DNA of 64,000 bases from Aminobacter sp. AP02. Its GTDB lineage: Bacteria; Pseudomonadota; Alphaproteobacteria; Rhizobiales; Rhizobiaceae. How positions within the stretch are numbered: position 1 is the stretch's first letter; each line of letters opens with the position of its first letter. The DNA lies in contig NZ_QGGX01000004.1 of the NCBI RefSeq assembly GCF_003148805.1, positions 124,001-188,000 on the forward strand, written 5' to 3'. The notes beneath the pieces were generated by a model. That model was not told the DNA's origin. It did not search any database and saw only the letters and a list, made by a program, of their open reading frames with translations. Shown piece by piece: positions 36,329 through 44,687 of this stretch. The position numbers and the translations under genes are program-made.

Positions 36329-39300
36329 TCAGGCCCAGGCCACGTTTTCCTGTGGCGCCACGGTGCCCGGCGTTCCCGGCTCCTTGCGGTAGTTGAGATC
36401 CACATGGTCCGGCGTCACGAAGCCGAGCGCGAGGTCGCGGGCAACCGCAGCGGCATCGCGTTCCGCCGAGTGTCCGTAGCCGGAGCCGCCGGCGAGCACG
36501 AGTTCAACCACCTGGTCGGTCCTGTGCAGCGACACGAGTTCGCCCGTGCCGCAGTCGCGAAGCACGCGACCTTCGGTCGAGAGCACCCGGCCGCGGGCAC
36601 CGCCACCGGCCTTGCCGCCGAACAGGCCGTCGATCGGATTGTCGACGCCTTCAGGATAGACCGACACGAGCATCTCCAGCCCGTCTTCCTCGCGCTTGCG
36701 GAAACGTACGACCTGGCCCAGCCCGCCACGCTTCTTGCCTGCGCCGCCGCTGTCGGCGAGGAAGGCTTTTTCCAGCACCAGCACCGGCACCCGGCTTTCC
36801 ATCAGTTCGATCGACGTGTTGGCCGCCGAGGTCGGCCAGAGCAACGAGGAATGACCGTCGCCGCGCTCCGAGCCGCCCTGTCCGCCGCCACAGAAGAGCA
36901 TGTCCGAATAGAACTGCCCGTCGGTGGTCTTGCCGTAGATGTTCGCAGCGACTGCAAGTCCGGTGAACGACTGGACCATGTCGGGCGAGGCCGATGCGAG
37001 TGCCGCAAAGATGTTCGGCGCAAGATACCATCCGGTGCGCGTGCGCAGGTTCACCGCTGCCGGATAGGTCGGGTTGAGGATCGACCCCTCGGGCGCGGTC
37101 ACCGTGAACGGGCGATAGCACCCGGCATTGCCGCGCACCGCCGGTGTCAGCATGCACTTCAGCGGATAGGTCGCGTGCGCCGCCGTGTAGTTCAGCGTCG
37201 AGTTGAGGCCGCCCTGGGGCAGCTGGGGCGGGGCGCCGTCGAAATCGACGGTGATGGCATCGCCTTCGACCTTTACCAGGACCGGGTAGCTGATCTTCTC
37301 GCCCAGCGGGTTGTTGGTGATGACCGAGCGGTACTCGCCATCGGGCAGCGCACGAATGGCTTCGCGCATCGCCTTTTCGGACAGGCCCTGGACGACTTCG
37401 GCGAGGGCGCCCAGGTCATGCATTCCATAGTCATGCATGAAGGCGTCGAGGCGTTCAGCGCCGAGCTTGTTGGCTGCGACGAAGGAGAAGATGTCGCCCA
37501 GCACCTGCTCGCCGTTGCGGACGTTCTGGCGGATGAGCTGGATCAGCGTCTCGTTCGGGCGTCCCTCCTCGAAGATCTTCATCGGCGGGATCTGCAGTCC
37601 TTCCTCGTAGATCTCGCGGGCATGAAGCGAGTCCTTGGTGCCCCCGATATCAGAGACGTGGCCGACTGTGCCCATCAGGCCCACCAGCTTGCCATTGCGG
37701 AAGGCCGGCGTGACGATGGCGATGTCGAACAGATGTCCGGCGCACAGCCACGGGTCGTTGGTGATCAGCACGTCGCCTGGCTTGAGCGTCTCGGCCGGGT
37801 AGCGCTCAAGCAGCGCCTTGACCGCTCGGGGCAGGGTCAGGTTGAAGACCGGCATCGCGCGTGGGCTATGGGCCAGCGTTTCACCGTCCTTGTCGAGGAG
37901 CTCGCAAGCAAAGTCCTGCGCCTCGGCGATAACAAGCGAAAACGCGGTCCGGCAGACCGTGAGCCACATTTCCTCGACCACGTTGACGAGGCGTGACCAC
38001 ATGATCTCGAGGCCAATCGGGTCGCCCTTGATGCGGGCGACGGCCTGTGCACGGGTCATGTCGTCGGTGACGAAAGCTTCGGCAGCCTTGAGTGCACCGA
38101 CCTGCACGCAGAGGTTCTGGCCGGCGTCGATGGTGACGCTGTCGGACGGGCCGACGACGGTGGTGGATTCACGCTCCTCGATGATCGCGGGACCGGGGAT
38201 GGTATCGCCAGCCCGCAGGGCGTAGCGGTCGTAGACGGCCGTCTCGAACTTGCCTTCATCGAACCAGCAGATGCGGTGACCCTTGACCCGGGCAGCGGTG
38301 TCGCCGCCGCCGGTGGCGCCGGTGAGCGAAAGCTGCGGCGTGGGGCCCGCGACGCGAACGCGGAAGTTGACGGATTCGAAGCGCGCGCCTTCGAAAGGCT
38401 CGGCATAACGGGCGGAGTAGGCGCGAACGAAAGCTTCGCGAATGGCTGGCAGATCGGCCTCGCCGAGCGTGGTCGCGGGCAGCGGCACGCTGATGTCGTG
38501 CATCTGGCCGACGAGGCGCATGTCTGCGCTGCGCTCGACCCCGATATCGCTTGCGGCGATGCCTGAACGGGTAAGTTGGTGCCGTCCCTCATCTTCGAGG
38601 GCGCTCAGCACGCCGTTGACCGCTTCGGCATCGAAGCCAGTCTTCAGCTCGACGCGCAGCGACCGCACACCCTCGAAGGAGAGCGGGGCAGCGAGGAAGC
38701 CGAGCGCGGATGCCGCGCCCGATGCCGGCGGGATCAGGACGGAGCTGATGCCCATTGCACGCGCCACGTCGACCGCATGGGCCGGGCCGGCGCCGCCGAA
38801 ACCGACCATGGAGTATTCGCGCGGATCCTTGCCGCGCTCGACGAGGTGCACGCGCGCGGCCGAGGCCATGCTCTCGACGACCACCTTGTGGATGCCAAGC
38901 GCAGCTTCCTCGATCGTCAGGTTGAGCGGCTCGGCGACGCGCGCAATGGCGGCACGCGCGGCCTCGAGGTCGAGCTTCATGCGACCGCCGAGGAAGAAGT
39001 TGGGATCGTAGTATCCGAGCGTCAGGTTGGCGTCGGTGACGGTCGGCTGCTTGCCGCCCATGCCATAGCATGCCGGCCCCGGATCGGAGCTCGCCGAATG
39101 CGGGCCAACCTTCAGGAGACCGACATCGTCGATGGCAGCGATCGAGCCGCCGCCGGCGCCGATCTCGATCATCTCAATGACAGGTGCCTTGATCGGCAGG
39201 CCGGAACCCTTGACGAAGCGATGGACGCGCGCTGCCTCCATCATCGGCGAAATCTCGGCACGGCCGTCTTCGATCATGCAGGCCTTGGCGGTCGTGCCGC

Positions 39301-40180
39301 CCATGTCGAACGATATGACGTCGGAAAGCCCCGCAGCCTGACCGAACAGTGCGGTGGCGAGCCCGCCGCCAGCCGGACCGCTTTCCAGAAGGCGGATCGG
39401 AAAATCACGCGCAGTCTCCAGCGACATGAGCCCGCCGGCCGAATGCATGAGCCGCAGCGAGCCTGCGAAGCCTGCGCTGCGCAGGGATTTCTCCAGTTTG
39501 GTAAGATAGCGGTGCATCAAAGGTTGCACGAAGGCGTTGGCGCAAGTCGTTACGGTGCGCTGATATTCGCCCATTTCAGCCACAACCTCGCTCGACAGCG
39601 AAATCGAAAGTTCTGGGAAGGCGGCCTTGATGATTTTTGCGGCCCGACGCTCATGGGCCGCGTTTGCATAGGAATGGATAAACGCAATCGCGATGGCCTC
39701 GCAGCCCTGTGCGACCAGCGACTTTGCAGCCTGCAGGACCTGAGCCTCGTCGAGGGGCGTTTCCACCGCACCGGCAGCGTTCATGCGTTCGTCGACTTCG
39801 AGGCGCAGGTCGCGCCTGACAATGGGATCGGGGAACGAAACAAACAGATCGTAGATGTCGTAGCGCTGCTCCGTTCCCATCTCGAGCAGGTCGCGGAAGC
39901 CGCGCGTCGTGATGAGGCCGACGGGTGCGCCCTTACGTTCGATGACAGCATTGGTCACCAGCGTCGTGCCGTGAACGATCTCGCAGACATCCGAATGCGC
40001 GATGTCTTGCAGCGCAAGCAATTCCTGCAGACCAAGGAGAGCGGCCTGTGACGGGTCATGAGGTGTCGTCAGCCGCTTGTGCAGCGTTACGGACTGGTTC
40101 TTGCCGTCATAGAGGACGAAGTCGGTGAACGTTCCACCGATGTCGAACCCCACGCGCCAGCGGTTGGTCAGATCACTCAT
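36329..40180 (-). CDS. fused hydantoinase/5-oxoprolinase A+B (ATP-dependent lactam-ring opening)
   Basis: A 1283-residue protein with HyuA-like then HyuB-like halves in one chain, close to the length of eukaryotic 5-oxoprolinase. Residues 1-~690 contain the ASKHA-fold FDIGGTFTDFVLYD and ISFDMGGTTAKACMIEDG phosphate loops and GIGAGGGSI-type EIGAGGGSIAAID. The B half starts at about residue 715 (DPIGLEIMWSRL) and includes ITNDPWLCAGHLFDIAIVTP and GGGQGGSERGDGHSSL. Such enzymes spend ATP to open 5-oxoproline, hydantoins or acyl-type lactams. It follows the IclR gene by 17 nt and is co-transcribed with the importer. The exact ring is not predictable. Confidence 0.92.
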   Translation of the reverse strand: MSDLTNRWRVGFDIGGTFTDFVLYDGKNQSVTLHKRLTTPHDPSQAALLGLQELLALQDIAHSDVCEIVHGTTLVTNAVIERKGAPVGLITTRGFRDLLEMGTEQRYDIYDLFVSFPDPIVRRDLRLEVDERMNAAGAVETPLDEAQVLQAAKSLVAQGCEAIAIAFIHSYANAAHERRAAKIIKAAFPELSISLSSEVVAEMGEYQRTVTTCANAFVQPLMHRYLTKLEKSLRSAGFAGSLRLMHSAGGLMSLETARDFPIRLLESGPAGGGLATALFGQAAGLSDVISFDMGGTTAKACMIEDGRAEISPMMEAARVHRFVKGSGLPIKAPVIEMIEIGAGGGSIAAIDDVGLLKVGPHSASSDPGPACYGMGGKQPTVTDANLTLGYYDPNFFLGGRMKLDLEAARAAIARVAEPLNLTIEEAALGIHKVVVESMASAARVHLVERGKDPREYSMVGFGGAGPAHAVDVARAMGISSVLIPPASGAASALGFLAAPLSFEGVRSLRVELKTGFDAEAVNGVLSALEDEGRHQLTRSGIAASDIGVERSADMRLVGQMHDISVPLPATTLGEADLPAIREAFVRAYSARYAEPFEGARFESVNFRVRVAGPTPQLSLTGATGGGDTAARVKGHRICWFDEGKFETAVYDRYALRAGDTIPGPAIIEERESTTVVGPSDSVTIDAGQNLCVQVGALKAAEAFVTDDMTRAQAVARIKGDPIGLEIMWSRLVNVVEEMWLTVCRTAFSLVIAEAQDFACELLDKDGETLAHSPRAMPVFNLTLPRAVKALLERYPAETLKPGDVLITNDPWLCAGHLFDIAIVTPAFRNGKLVGLMGTVGHVSDIGGTKDSLHAREIYEEGLQIPPMKIFEEGRPNETLIQLIRQNVRNGEQVLGDIFSFVAANKLGAERLDAFMHDYGMHDLGALAEVVQGLSEKAMREAIRALPDGEYRSVITNNPLGEKISYPVLVKVEGDAITVDFDGAPPQLPQGGLNSTLNYTAAHATYPLKCMLTPAVRGNAGCYRPFTVTAPEGSILNPTYPAAVNLRTRTGWYLAPNIFAALASASPDMVQSFTGLAVAANIYGKTTDGQFYSDMLFCGGGQGGSERGDGHSSLLWPTSAANTSIELMESRVPVLVLEKAFLADSGGAGKKRGGLGQVVRFRKREEDGLEMLVSVYPEGVDNPIDGLFGGKAGGGARGRVLSTEGRVLRDCGTGELVSLHRTDQVVELVLAGGSGYGHSAERDAAAVARDLALGFVTPDHVDLNYRKEPGTPGTVAPQENVAWA

Positions 40181-40197
40181 TACAGATGTCCTTTTCT

Positions 40198-40935
40198 TCA
40201 GATCCGGGGGGCGACGAAAGCGGTGTCGCCCAGGTCCTCGGCAATGCGGGCTGCCCCTTTGGCGAGAGCAGCAATCATCTCGTTGCGGCCGTCAGTCTCC
40301 ACGAGTGAATGCGGGTAGACGATGCAGAGGCTGACCGCTTCGTCGGTACGGGGGTCGGCGACTGATATGGCGATGGCGTCCACGCCAGGCGTGGCCTCCT
40401 GACTCGAATAGGCGAACCCTTGTTGCCGTATTTTCGAGAGCTGCTCAGGCAGGTCTGCGAGCGCACCGTGTCCGGCGTAGAGTGCAAGCACCTCGTCATT
40501 GCCAAGCCGTGCCAGCAGCGACCGTCCCGTCGCGCTGAGGTGGGCGGGCAGTCGCCGGCCGATGTTGCTGACGACGCGGAGCGCGTTGGTGCCCTGGAAA
40601 TCGGCCACGGCGGTCACTTCCTTGCCATCGCGCACGGAAATGTAGCCGGTATGCCCAAAAGTGTTTGAGGCTTCAGCCACCACTTCGCTGGCGCGGCCGA
40701 TCAGCAGCGACGAGCGACGGTAGGCGGCGGCGAGATCGAGCATCAGGCGGCCCGGGCGGTGTCGGTGTGTGTCACCTATCGTCTCGAGCATGTTGGCTTC
40801 GCGCATCGCCTTCAATAGGCGCGACGCGTTGGCTTTCGGCATGCCGAGAAGCCTCACGACATCCGAGACCGTAAGGTCAGGACAGTCGTTGCCGAAGCAC
40901 CTCAGTACGTCTGCGGCATTCTGAAGGACCGACAT
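40198..40935 (-). CDS. IclR-family transcriptional regulator
   Basis: A 245-residue regulator. The N-terminal winged helix is SVLQNAADVLRCFGND with VVRLLGMPKANASRLLKAM. The C-terminal GAF-like effector domain includes GYISVRDGKEVTAVADFQG and LSATGRSLLARLGNDEVLAL, the typical IclR ligand pocket. The start is ATG 40935 because GGAGGAG stands 2 nt before it; a TTG-started frame to 40986 would run through the palindrome at 40961-40976. As first gene of the operon it probably senses the substrate of the HyuAB-type enzyme or the importer and controls its own transcription. Confidence 0.92.
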   Translation of the reverse strand: MSVLQNAADVLRCFGNDCPDLTVSDVVRLLGMPKANASRLLKAMREANMLETIGDTHRHRPGRLMLDLAAAYRRSSLLIGRASEVVAEASNTFGHTGYISVRDGKEVTAVADFQGTNALRVVSNIGRRLPAHLSATGRSLLARLGNDEVLALYAGHGALADLPEQLSKIRQQGFAYSSQEATPGVDAIAISVADPRTDEAVSLCIVYPHSLVETDGRNEMIAALAKGAARIAEDLGDTAFVAPRI

Positions 40936-40960
40936 TTCTCCTCCGAGTCGTTCCATAAAA

Positions 40961-40976
40961 TGGAACTCGAGTTCCA
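40961..40976 (-). promoter_or_regulatory. 16-bp perfect palindrome, probable IclR operator
   Basis: TGGAACTCGAGTTCCA is a perfect palindrome flanked by AAA/TTT-rich bases, 26 nt upstream of the IclR start. IclR-family operators are commonly TGGAA-N-TTCCA type dyads. Its position suggests autorepression of the whole IclR-HyuAB-importer operon. Confidence 0.7.
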
Positions 40977-41158
40977 CTTTTCGCAACTAATGCTCTCGTC
41001 CGTTCATTCGGTCAAGCTAAAAAATGAGCCGACTTCCCGATGTCAGCGGGCTGTCGGCTTGACGGGACGGCAACGGCAATGCTTCGCCGGCCCCGGCGGC
41101 GACGCAGGGTCAAGTGAAGTCCTCAGGTCAAGGAATTGATTTTGCTGGCGCAAGCGCC

Positions 41159-42313
41159 TCAGGCGGCGCCGCGCACCTCGACGAGCCGGGCCAGCAGGCT
41201 GGCGCCGACGGGCAGGATCGTGTCGTCGAAAATGAATCCGGGATTGTGCAGCGGAACGGTCCCGCCATGCCCTAGGTTGAAGAAAGCACCCGGAACGACT
41301 CGCAGAAGATCGGCCATATCCTCCGACCCCATTGTCAGTTCGGCATTCGGCTGCGCCTTGTCGCCGACGATCTCTTGCGCAACCTCGATGAGGTTGCCCA
41401 CGCGCTCCGGATCGTTCGACAGGACGTCGAAGATGTTGCGGATATCGGCAACGATTTCGATCTCATGGGCGAGGGCGAAGCCAGCGCAGAGCTTGCGAAT
41501 GCGGTTTTCGATCATCACGCCGTCGGCGTCGTCGAAGTAGCGGAACGTACCGCGCAGGACCGCCGTTTCAGGAATGACGTTGTAGGCCGAACCGGCATGG
41601 AACTGGGTAACCGATACGACGGCTGGATGCGTTGGGTCGGTGTTGCGAGAGACGATCTCTTGCATTTCTTTCACCAGACCCGAACCGATGGTAATCGGAT
41701 CGCGGCTTGCCTGGGGCATGGCTCCGTGGCTGCCCCGACCATGCAGCGTGATATCGAAGAAACTCGCACCTGCTTGCGCCTTGCCCGGCCGTATCGTCAG
41801 CTGCGAATGTCCCTGGTAGGGAGAATTGTGCATTCCATAGAGTTCGTCGCACGGGAAGCGGTCGAACAGGCCGTCGCGCAGCATGGCCCTGGCGCCACCA
41901 AGGCCTTCTTCCGCCGGCTGGAAGATCAGCACGGCCCGGCCTGAGAAATCGCGATTGCCGGCAAGATATCGCGCTGCACCGAGCAGCATGGTGGTGTGCC
42001 CATCGTGGCCGCAGCCATGAAACACCCCGGGGTTCTTGGAGGCATAGGGGAGGTTCGTCAGCTCATCCATCGGCAAGGCATCCATGTCTGCCCGCAAGCC
42101 GATGCTGCGCCCCGGCCTGGAACCTTCGATGACGCCGACGAGGCCAGTCCCGCCGATCCCCCGCTCGACGGCAACACCCCAACTCGCAAGCAGTTCCGCG
42201 ACGCACTGTGAGGTGCGATGCTCTTCGAAGCCGAGTTCGGGGTGCTGGTGGAAGTCCCGGCGTATCGCGGTGAGATCCTCGGCGAACTGGGCAATCTGTT
42301 CAATCACAGGCAT
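41159..42313 (-). CDS. M20D-family amidohydrolase (N-acyl amino-acid/hippurate hydrolase type)
   Basis: A 384-residue cytoplasmic metallopeptidase-like enzyme. FHQHPELGFEEHRTS, GLRADMDALPM, CGHDGHTTMLL, PAEEGLGGARAM and MGSEDMADLL are the metal-ligand and catalytic motifs, and GRGSHGAMP lies in the dimerisation (lid) domain. Members hydrolyse N-acyl or indole-acetyl amino acids and hippurate. It is divergent from a second M20D gene, 166 bp apart, and lies upstream of the IclR operon with a 220-nt gap to the IclR start. Acyl and amino-acid specificity is unknown. Confidence 0.93.
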   Translation of the reverse strand: MPVIEQIAQFAEDLTAIRRDFHQHPELGFEEHRTSQCVAELLASWGVAVERGIGGTGLVGVIEGSRPGRSIGLRADMDALPMDELTNLPYASKNPGVFHGCGHDGHTTMLLGAARYLAGNRDFSGRAVLIFQPAEEGLGGARAMLRDGLFDRFPCDELYGMHNSPYQGHSQLTIRPGKAQAGASFFDITLHGRGSHGAMPQASRDPITIGSGLVKEMQEIVSRNTDPTHPAVVSVTQFHAGSAYNVIPETAVLRGTFRYFDDADGVMIENRIRKLCAGFALAHEIEIVADIRNIFDVLSNDPERVGNLIEVAQEIVGDKAQPNAELTMGSEDMADLLRVVPGAFFNLGHGGTVPLHNPGFIFDDTILPVGASLLARLVEVRGAA

Positions 42314-42479
42314 GGCGGTACCGTCAGTCTTGGTTTGGGCCAGTCTGTTGCACTGGCGTCTTGTGGAGGCAAGCGTTTCATTTTAGGGCGTGGGCATACG
42401 TTGTACGCGCAAGCGTCGGCCCGGAACGCCTGCAGCTCACCATGTATTCAGCCTTTCCGGCCGACAGAAAGAGGACGAG

Positions 42480-43682
42480 ATGCCGACCACGGACACGATC
42501 GAAACCATTGCCGAAGAAGCCGCGGTGTGGCGCCGCCATCTCCACGAAAACCCCGAGCTTCTGTTCGATCTGCCCAAGACGTCTGCCTTCGTCACGGAGA
42601 AACTCAGGTCGTTCGGCTGCGACGAGGTCGTCACAGGAATCGCGAAGACAGGCGTTGTCGCCGTGGTAAAGGGCAGGTTGGGCGGGGGACGCACCATCGG
42701 CTTGCGCGCGGACATGGATGCCCTGCCGATGAGCGAGCAGACCAACCTGCCGCACGCCTCGAAGACGGAGGGCAGGATGCATGCGTGCGGCCATGACGGC
42801 CACACTGCGATGCTGCTTGCTACAGCCCGCCATCTCGTGTCCACGAGAGATTTTGCCGGAACGGTCGTGCTCATCTTCCAGCCTGCGGAGGAGGGCGGCG
42901 CCGGCGGACGCGTGATGATCGAGGAGGGGCTCCTGGAACGCTTCGGCATCGAGGAGGTCTTTGGCATGCACAACGAGCCGGGCCTGCCGGTCGGTTCGTT
43001 CGCGATCAGGCCCGGCCCGATGCTGGCCGCTGCCGATCGCTTCGTCGTCACCTTGCGCGGCAAGGGCGCCCACGCTGCCTCGCCGCATGAATCGCGCGAC
43101 CCCGTGCTTATCAGCGCGCATCTGGTGACAGCGCTCCAGTCGATCGCCTCGCGCCACGTCGATCCCTTCGACCCGGTCGTCGTTTCGGTCACCTACATCT
43201 CCGGCGGCAATGTGCTGGCGCTGAATGTCATTCCGGAACAGGTCATCGTCGGCGGCACGATCCGCACGGTCGACCCGACCACGCGCAAGGCAATCGAACA
43301 ACGCTTCAGGGACATCGTGGCCAACACCGCCCGGCTCTTCGAGGCTGAGGCCGATATCGAATGGCGCCCCGGCTACCCGGTTACCGTCAACGATCCGGAG
43401 ATGACGAAGATCGCGATCGCGGCCGCCTCGCAAGTAACGGGACCGGATAATGTCGACGGCAATTGCCAGTGCACGATGGGCGCGGAGGACTTCTCCTACA
43501 TGCTCGAGAAGCGTCCAGGCGCGATCATCTGGCTGGGAAACGGCGACTCTGCCGGGCTCCACAACCCGGCTTACGATTTCAATGACGATGCCATTGTCCA
43601 TGGTATTCGCTACTGGTCCACGCTCGTGGGCGAACGACTAACGCCGCAACGCGCGCCGTCTATTTCGCCGGCTGCAAAGTGA
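42480..43682 (+). CDS. M20D-family amidohydrolase, second copy
   Basis: A 400-residue paralogue of the divergent gene. It carries GLRADMDALPM, CGHDGHTAMLL, PAEEGGAGGRVM, KGAHAASPHES and GAEDFSYML. ATG 42480 is chosen because GAGG lies 6 nt upstream and the homologous N-terminus (TIEEIAEEAAVWRRHLHENPE-like) begins there; the frame extends to 42390. The metal-site motifs are complete, so it should be active. The two copies differ enough to suggest different substrates rather than recent duplication. Confidence 0.93.
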   Translation: MPTTDTIETIAEEAAVWRRHLHENPELLFDLPKTSAFVTEKLRSFGCDEVVTGIAKTGVVAVVKGRLGGGRTIGLRADMDALPMSEQTNLPHASKTEGRMHACGHDGHTAMLLATARHLVSTRDFAGTVVLIFQPAEEGGAGGRVMIEEGLLERFGIEEVFGMHNEPGLPVGSFAIRPGPMLAAADRFVVTLRGKGAHAASPHESRDPVLISAHLVTALQSIASRHVDPFDPVVVSVTYISGGNVLALNVIPEQVIVGGTIRTVDPTTRKAIEQRFRDIVANTARLFEAEADIEWRPGYPVTVNDPEMTKIAIAAASQVTGPDNVDGNCQCTMGAEDFSYMLEKRPGAIIWLGNGDSAGLHNPAYDFNDDAIVHGIRYWSTLVGERLTPQRAPSISPAAK

Positions 43683-43720
43683 CCGCCAGTTCCATGATGT
43701 GAATTCAGGTGATGGGTCGA

Positions 43721-43750
43721 GGCCTGTCGGACCGAGAGGTTTGACAGGCC
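43721..43750 (+). terminator. possible terminator hairpin after the amidohydrolase
   Basis: GGCCTGTC (43721-43728) pairs with GACAGGCC (43743-43750) around a 14-nt loop, about 40 nt after the stop. No clear T tract follows, so termination is uncertain. The remaining bases to 43921 show no gene. Confidence 0.35.
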
Positions 43751-43921
43751 ATCGGGTCGGTGTCGTGGTTAGGGTTTTGGCGCCGACCGCACAAGCGAAT
43801 GCGGCTATCCGCAGATGGGCCGGCGCGAGCGGCCTCCAGAAACCCACCGCGCCATTTGGTCCGAGTTCAACTTTTTTACCGAACGTGAAAATTGCTCTTT
43901 CTGTGCCTGACCCCAACTTGG

Positions 43922-44521
43922 TCAGATGAAGAATGGCAATGTGCTGACGTAAAGCTCGATGGCGTCTTCATCACCAAGCGTAGCTGTCCGGTGGGGCTTG
44001 TCAGTCTTGAAATGTATGGAATCGCCTGGCTTCAAGATGTGCCGTTCGCCGTCGATTTCGTAGAGAACCGTTCCCTTGAGAACGTATGCTATCTCCTCGC
44101 CATCGACGCGCATGACCTCCGTCACTTTGCCTGGAGCGCGGTGTACAAGGCACCCGTTCAGCTTTGCACCCGGAAAGCCAATGCCCAGCAACTCATAGGT
44201 CCGATTTTCATCGCCCAAATGGAACCGCTCTCGTTCGCCAGACCGGGAAACCACACCTGCCCGTCGCGGCGAGATTACGAACGCATCAACCGGCGAGTCC
44301 AGTGCCTGCGCGATGGCGCACAGCGAAGAAAGCGACGGCGTCGATTGCCCGCGTTCGACCTGAGAAAGAAAACCGACCGACAGTTGCACCCGGTCAGCAA
44401 CTTCCTGAAGTGTCATTTCTATTTCGCGCCGCCGACGCCTGATCTTGGCGCCGATAGCCACTGCGCTGGCATTCGGTTCATTGGTCGGCGCTGTTTTATG
44501 CTTCTTCTCTGGCATGCTCAT
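43922..44521 (-). CDS. XRE-family regulator with C-terminal cupin domain
   Basis: A 199-residue protein. The HTH_3 domain is at about residues 23-80 (IGAKIRRRRREIEMTLQEVA, VGFLSQVERGQSTPSLSSL). A cupin domain occupies ~110-195, with MRVDGEEIAYVLKGTVLYEI and LKPGDSIHFKTDKPHRTATL. This architecture (PuuR/SutR type) senses small metabolites and often represses neighbouring amine or amino-acid genes. It is divergent from the peptide-importer operon starting at 44688 and is its most likely regulator. The start could be the third codon (44515). Confidence 0.92.
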   Translation of the reverse strand: MSMPEKKHKTAPTNEPNASAVAIGAKIRRRRREIEMTLQEVADRVQLSVGFLSQVERGQSTPSLSSLCAIAQALDSPVDAFVISPRRAGVVSRSGERERFHLGDENRTYELLGIGFPGAKLNGCLVHRAPGKVTEVMRVDGEEIAYVLKGTVLYEIDGERHILKPGDSIHFKTDKPHRTATLGDEDAIELYVSTLPFFI

Positions 44522-44687
44522 TCATAGCGCAAATCTGCGCGCCATTGCTCCTTGGATGAATCCCTTCTTGCCTACATTAGCGCCACAAACTGGCCTCTGT
44601 GAAGCGAGGTAAAAAAATTATAGCCAACCTAAAAAAGACAGTTTAAGAACCGCTGGGAGTACATCTAAGCACAGCAGGGAGGAAGGC

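Noticed and set aside
35489-37996. 835-codon plus-strand frame over the binding-protein and HyuAB genes
   Set aside because: It is antisense to two genes with clear family motifs, has no domain of its own, and crosses a gene boundary.
38576-40051. 491-codon plus-strand frame opposite the HyuA half
   Set aside because: Antisense shadow of a strongly conserved enzyme, with biased composition.
41147-41158. GGCGCAAGCGCC dyad right after the amidohydrolase stop as a terminator
   Set aside because: The stem is only 5 bp with a 2-nt loop and no T tract on the transcribed strand.
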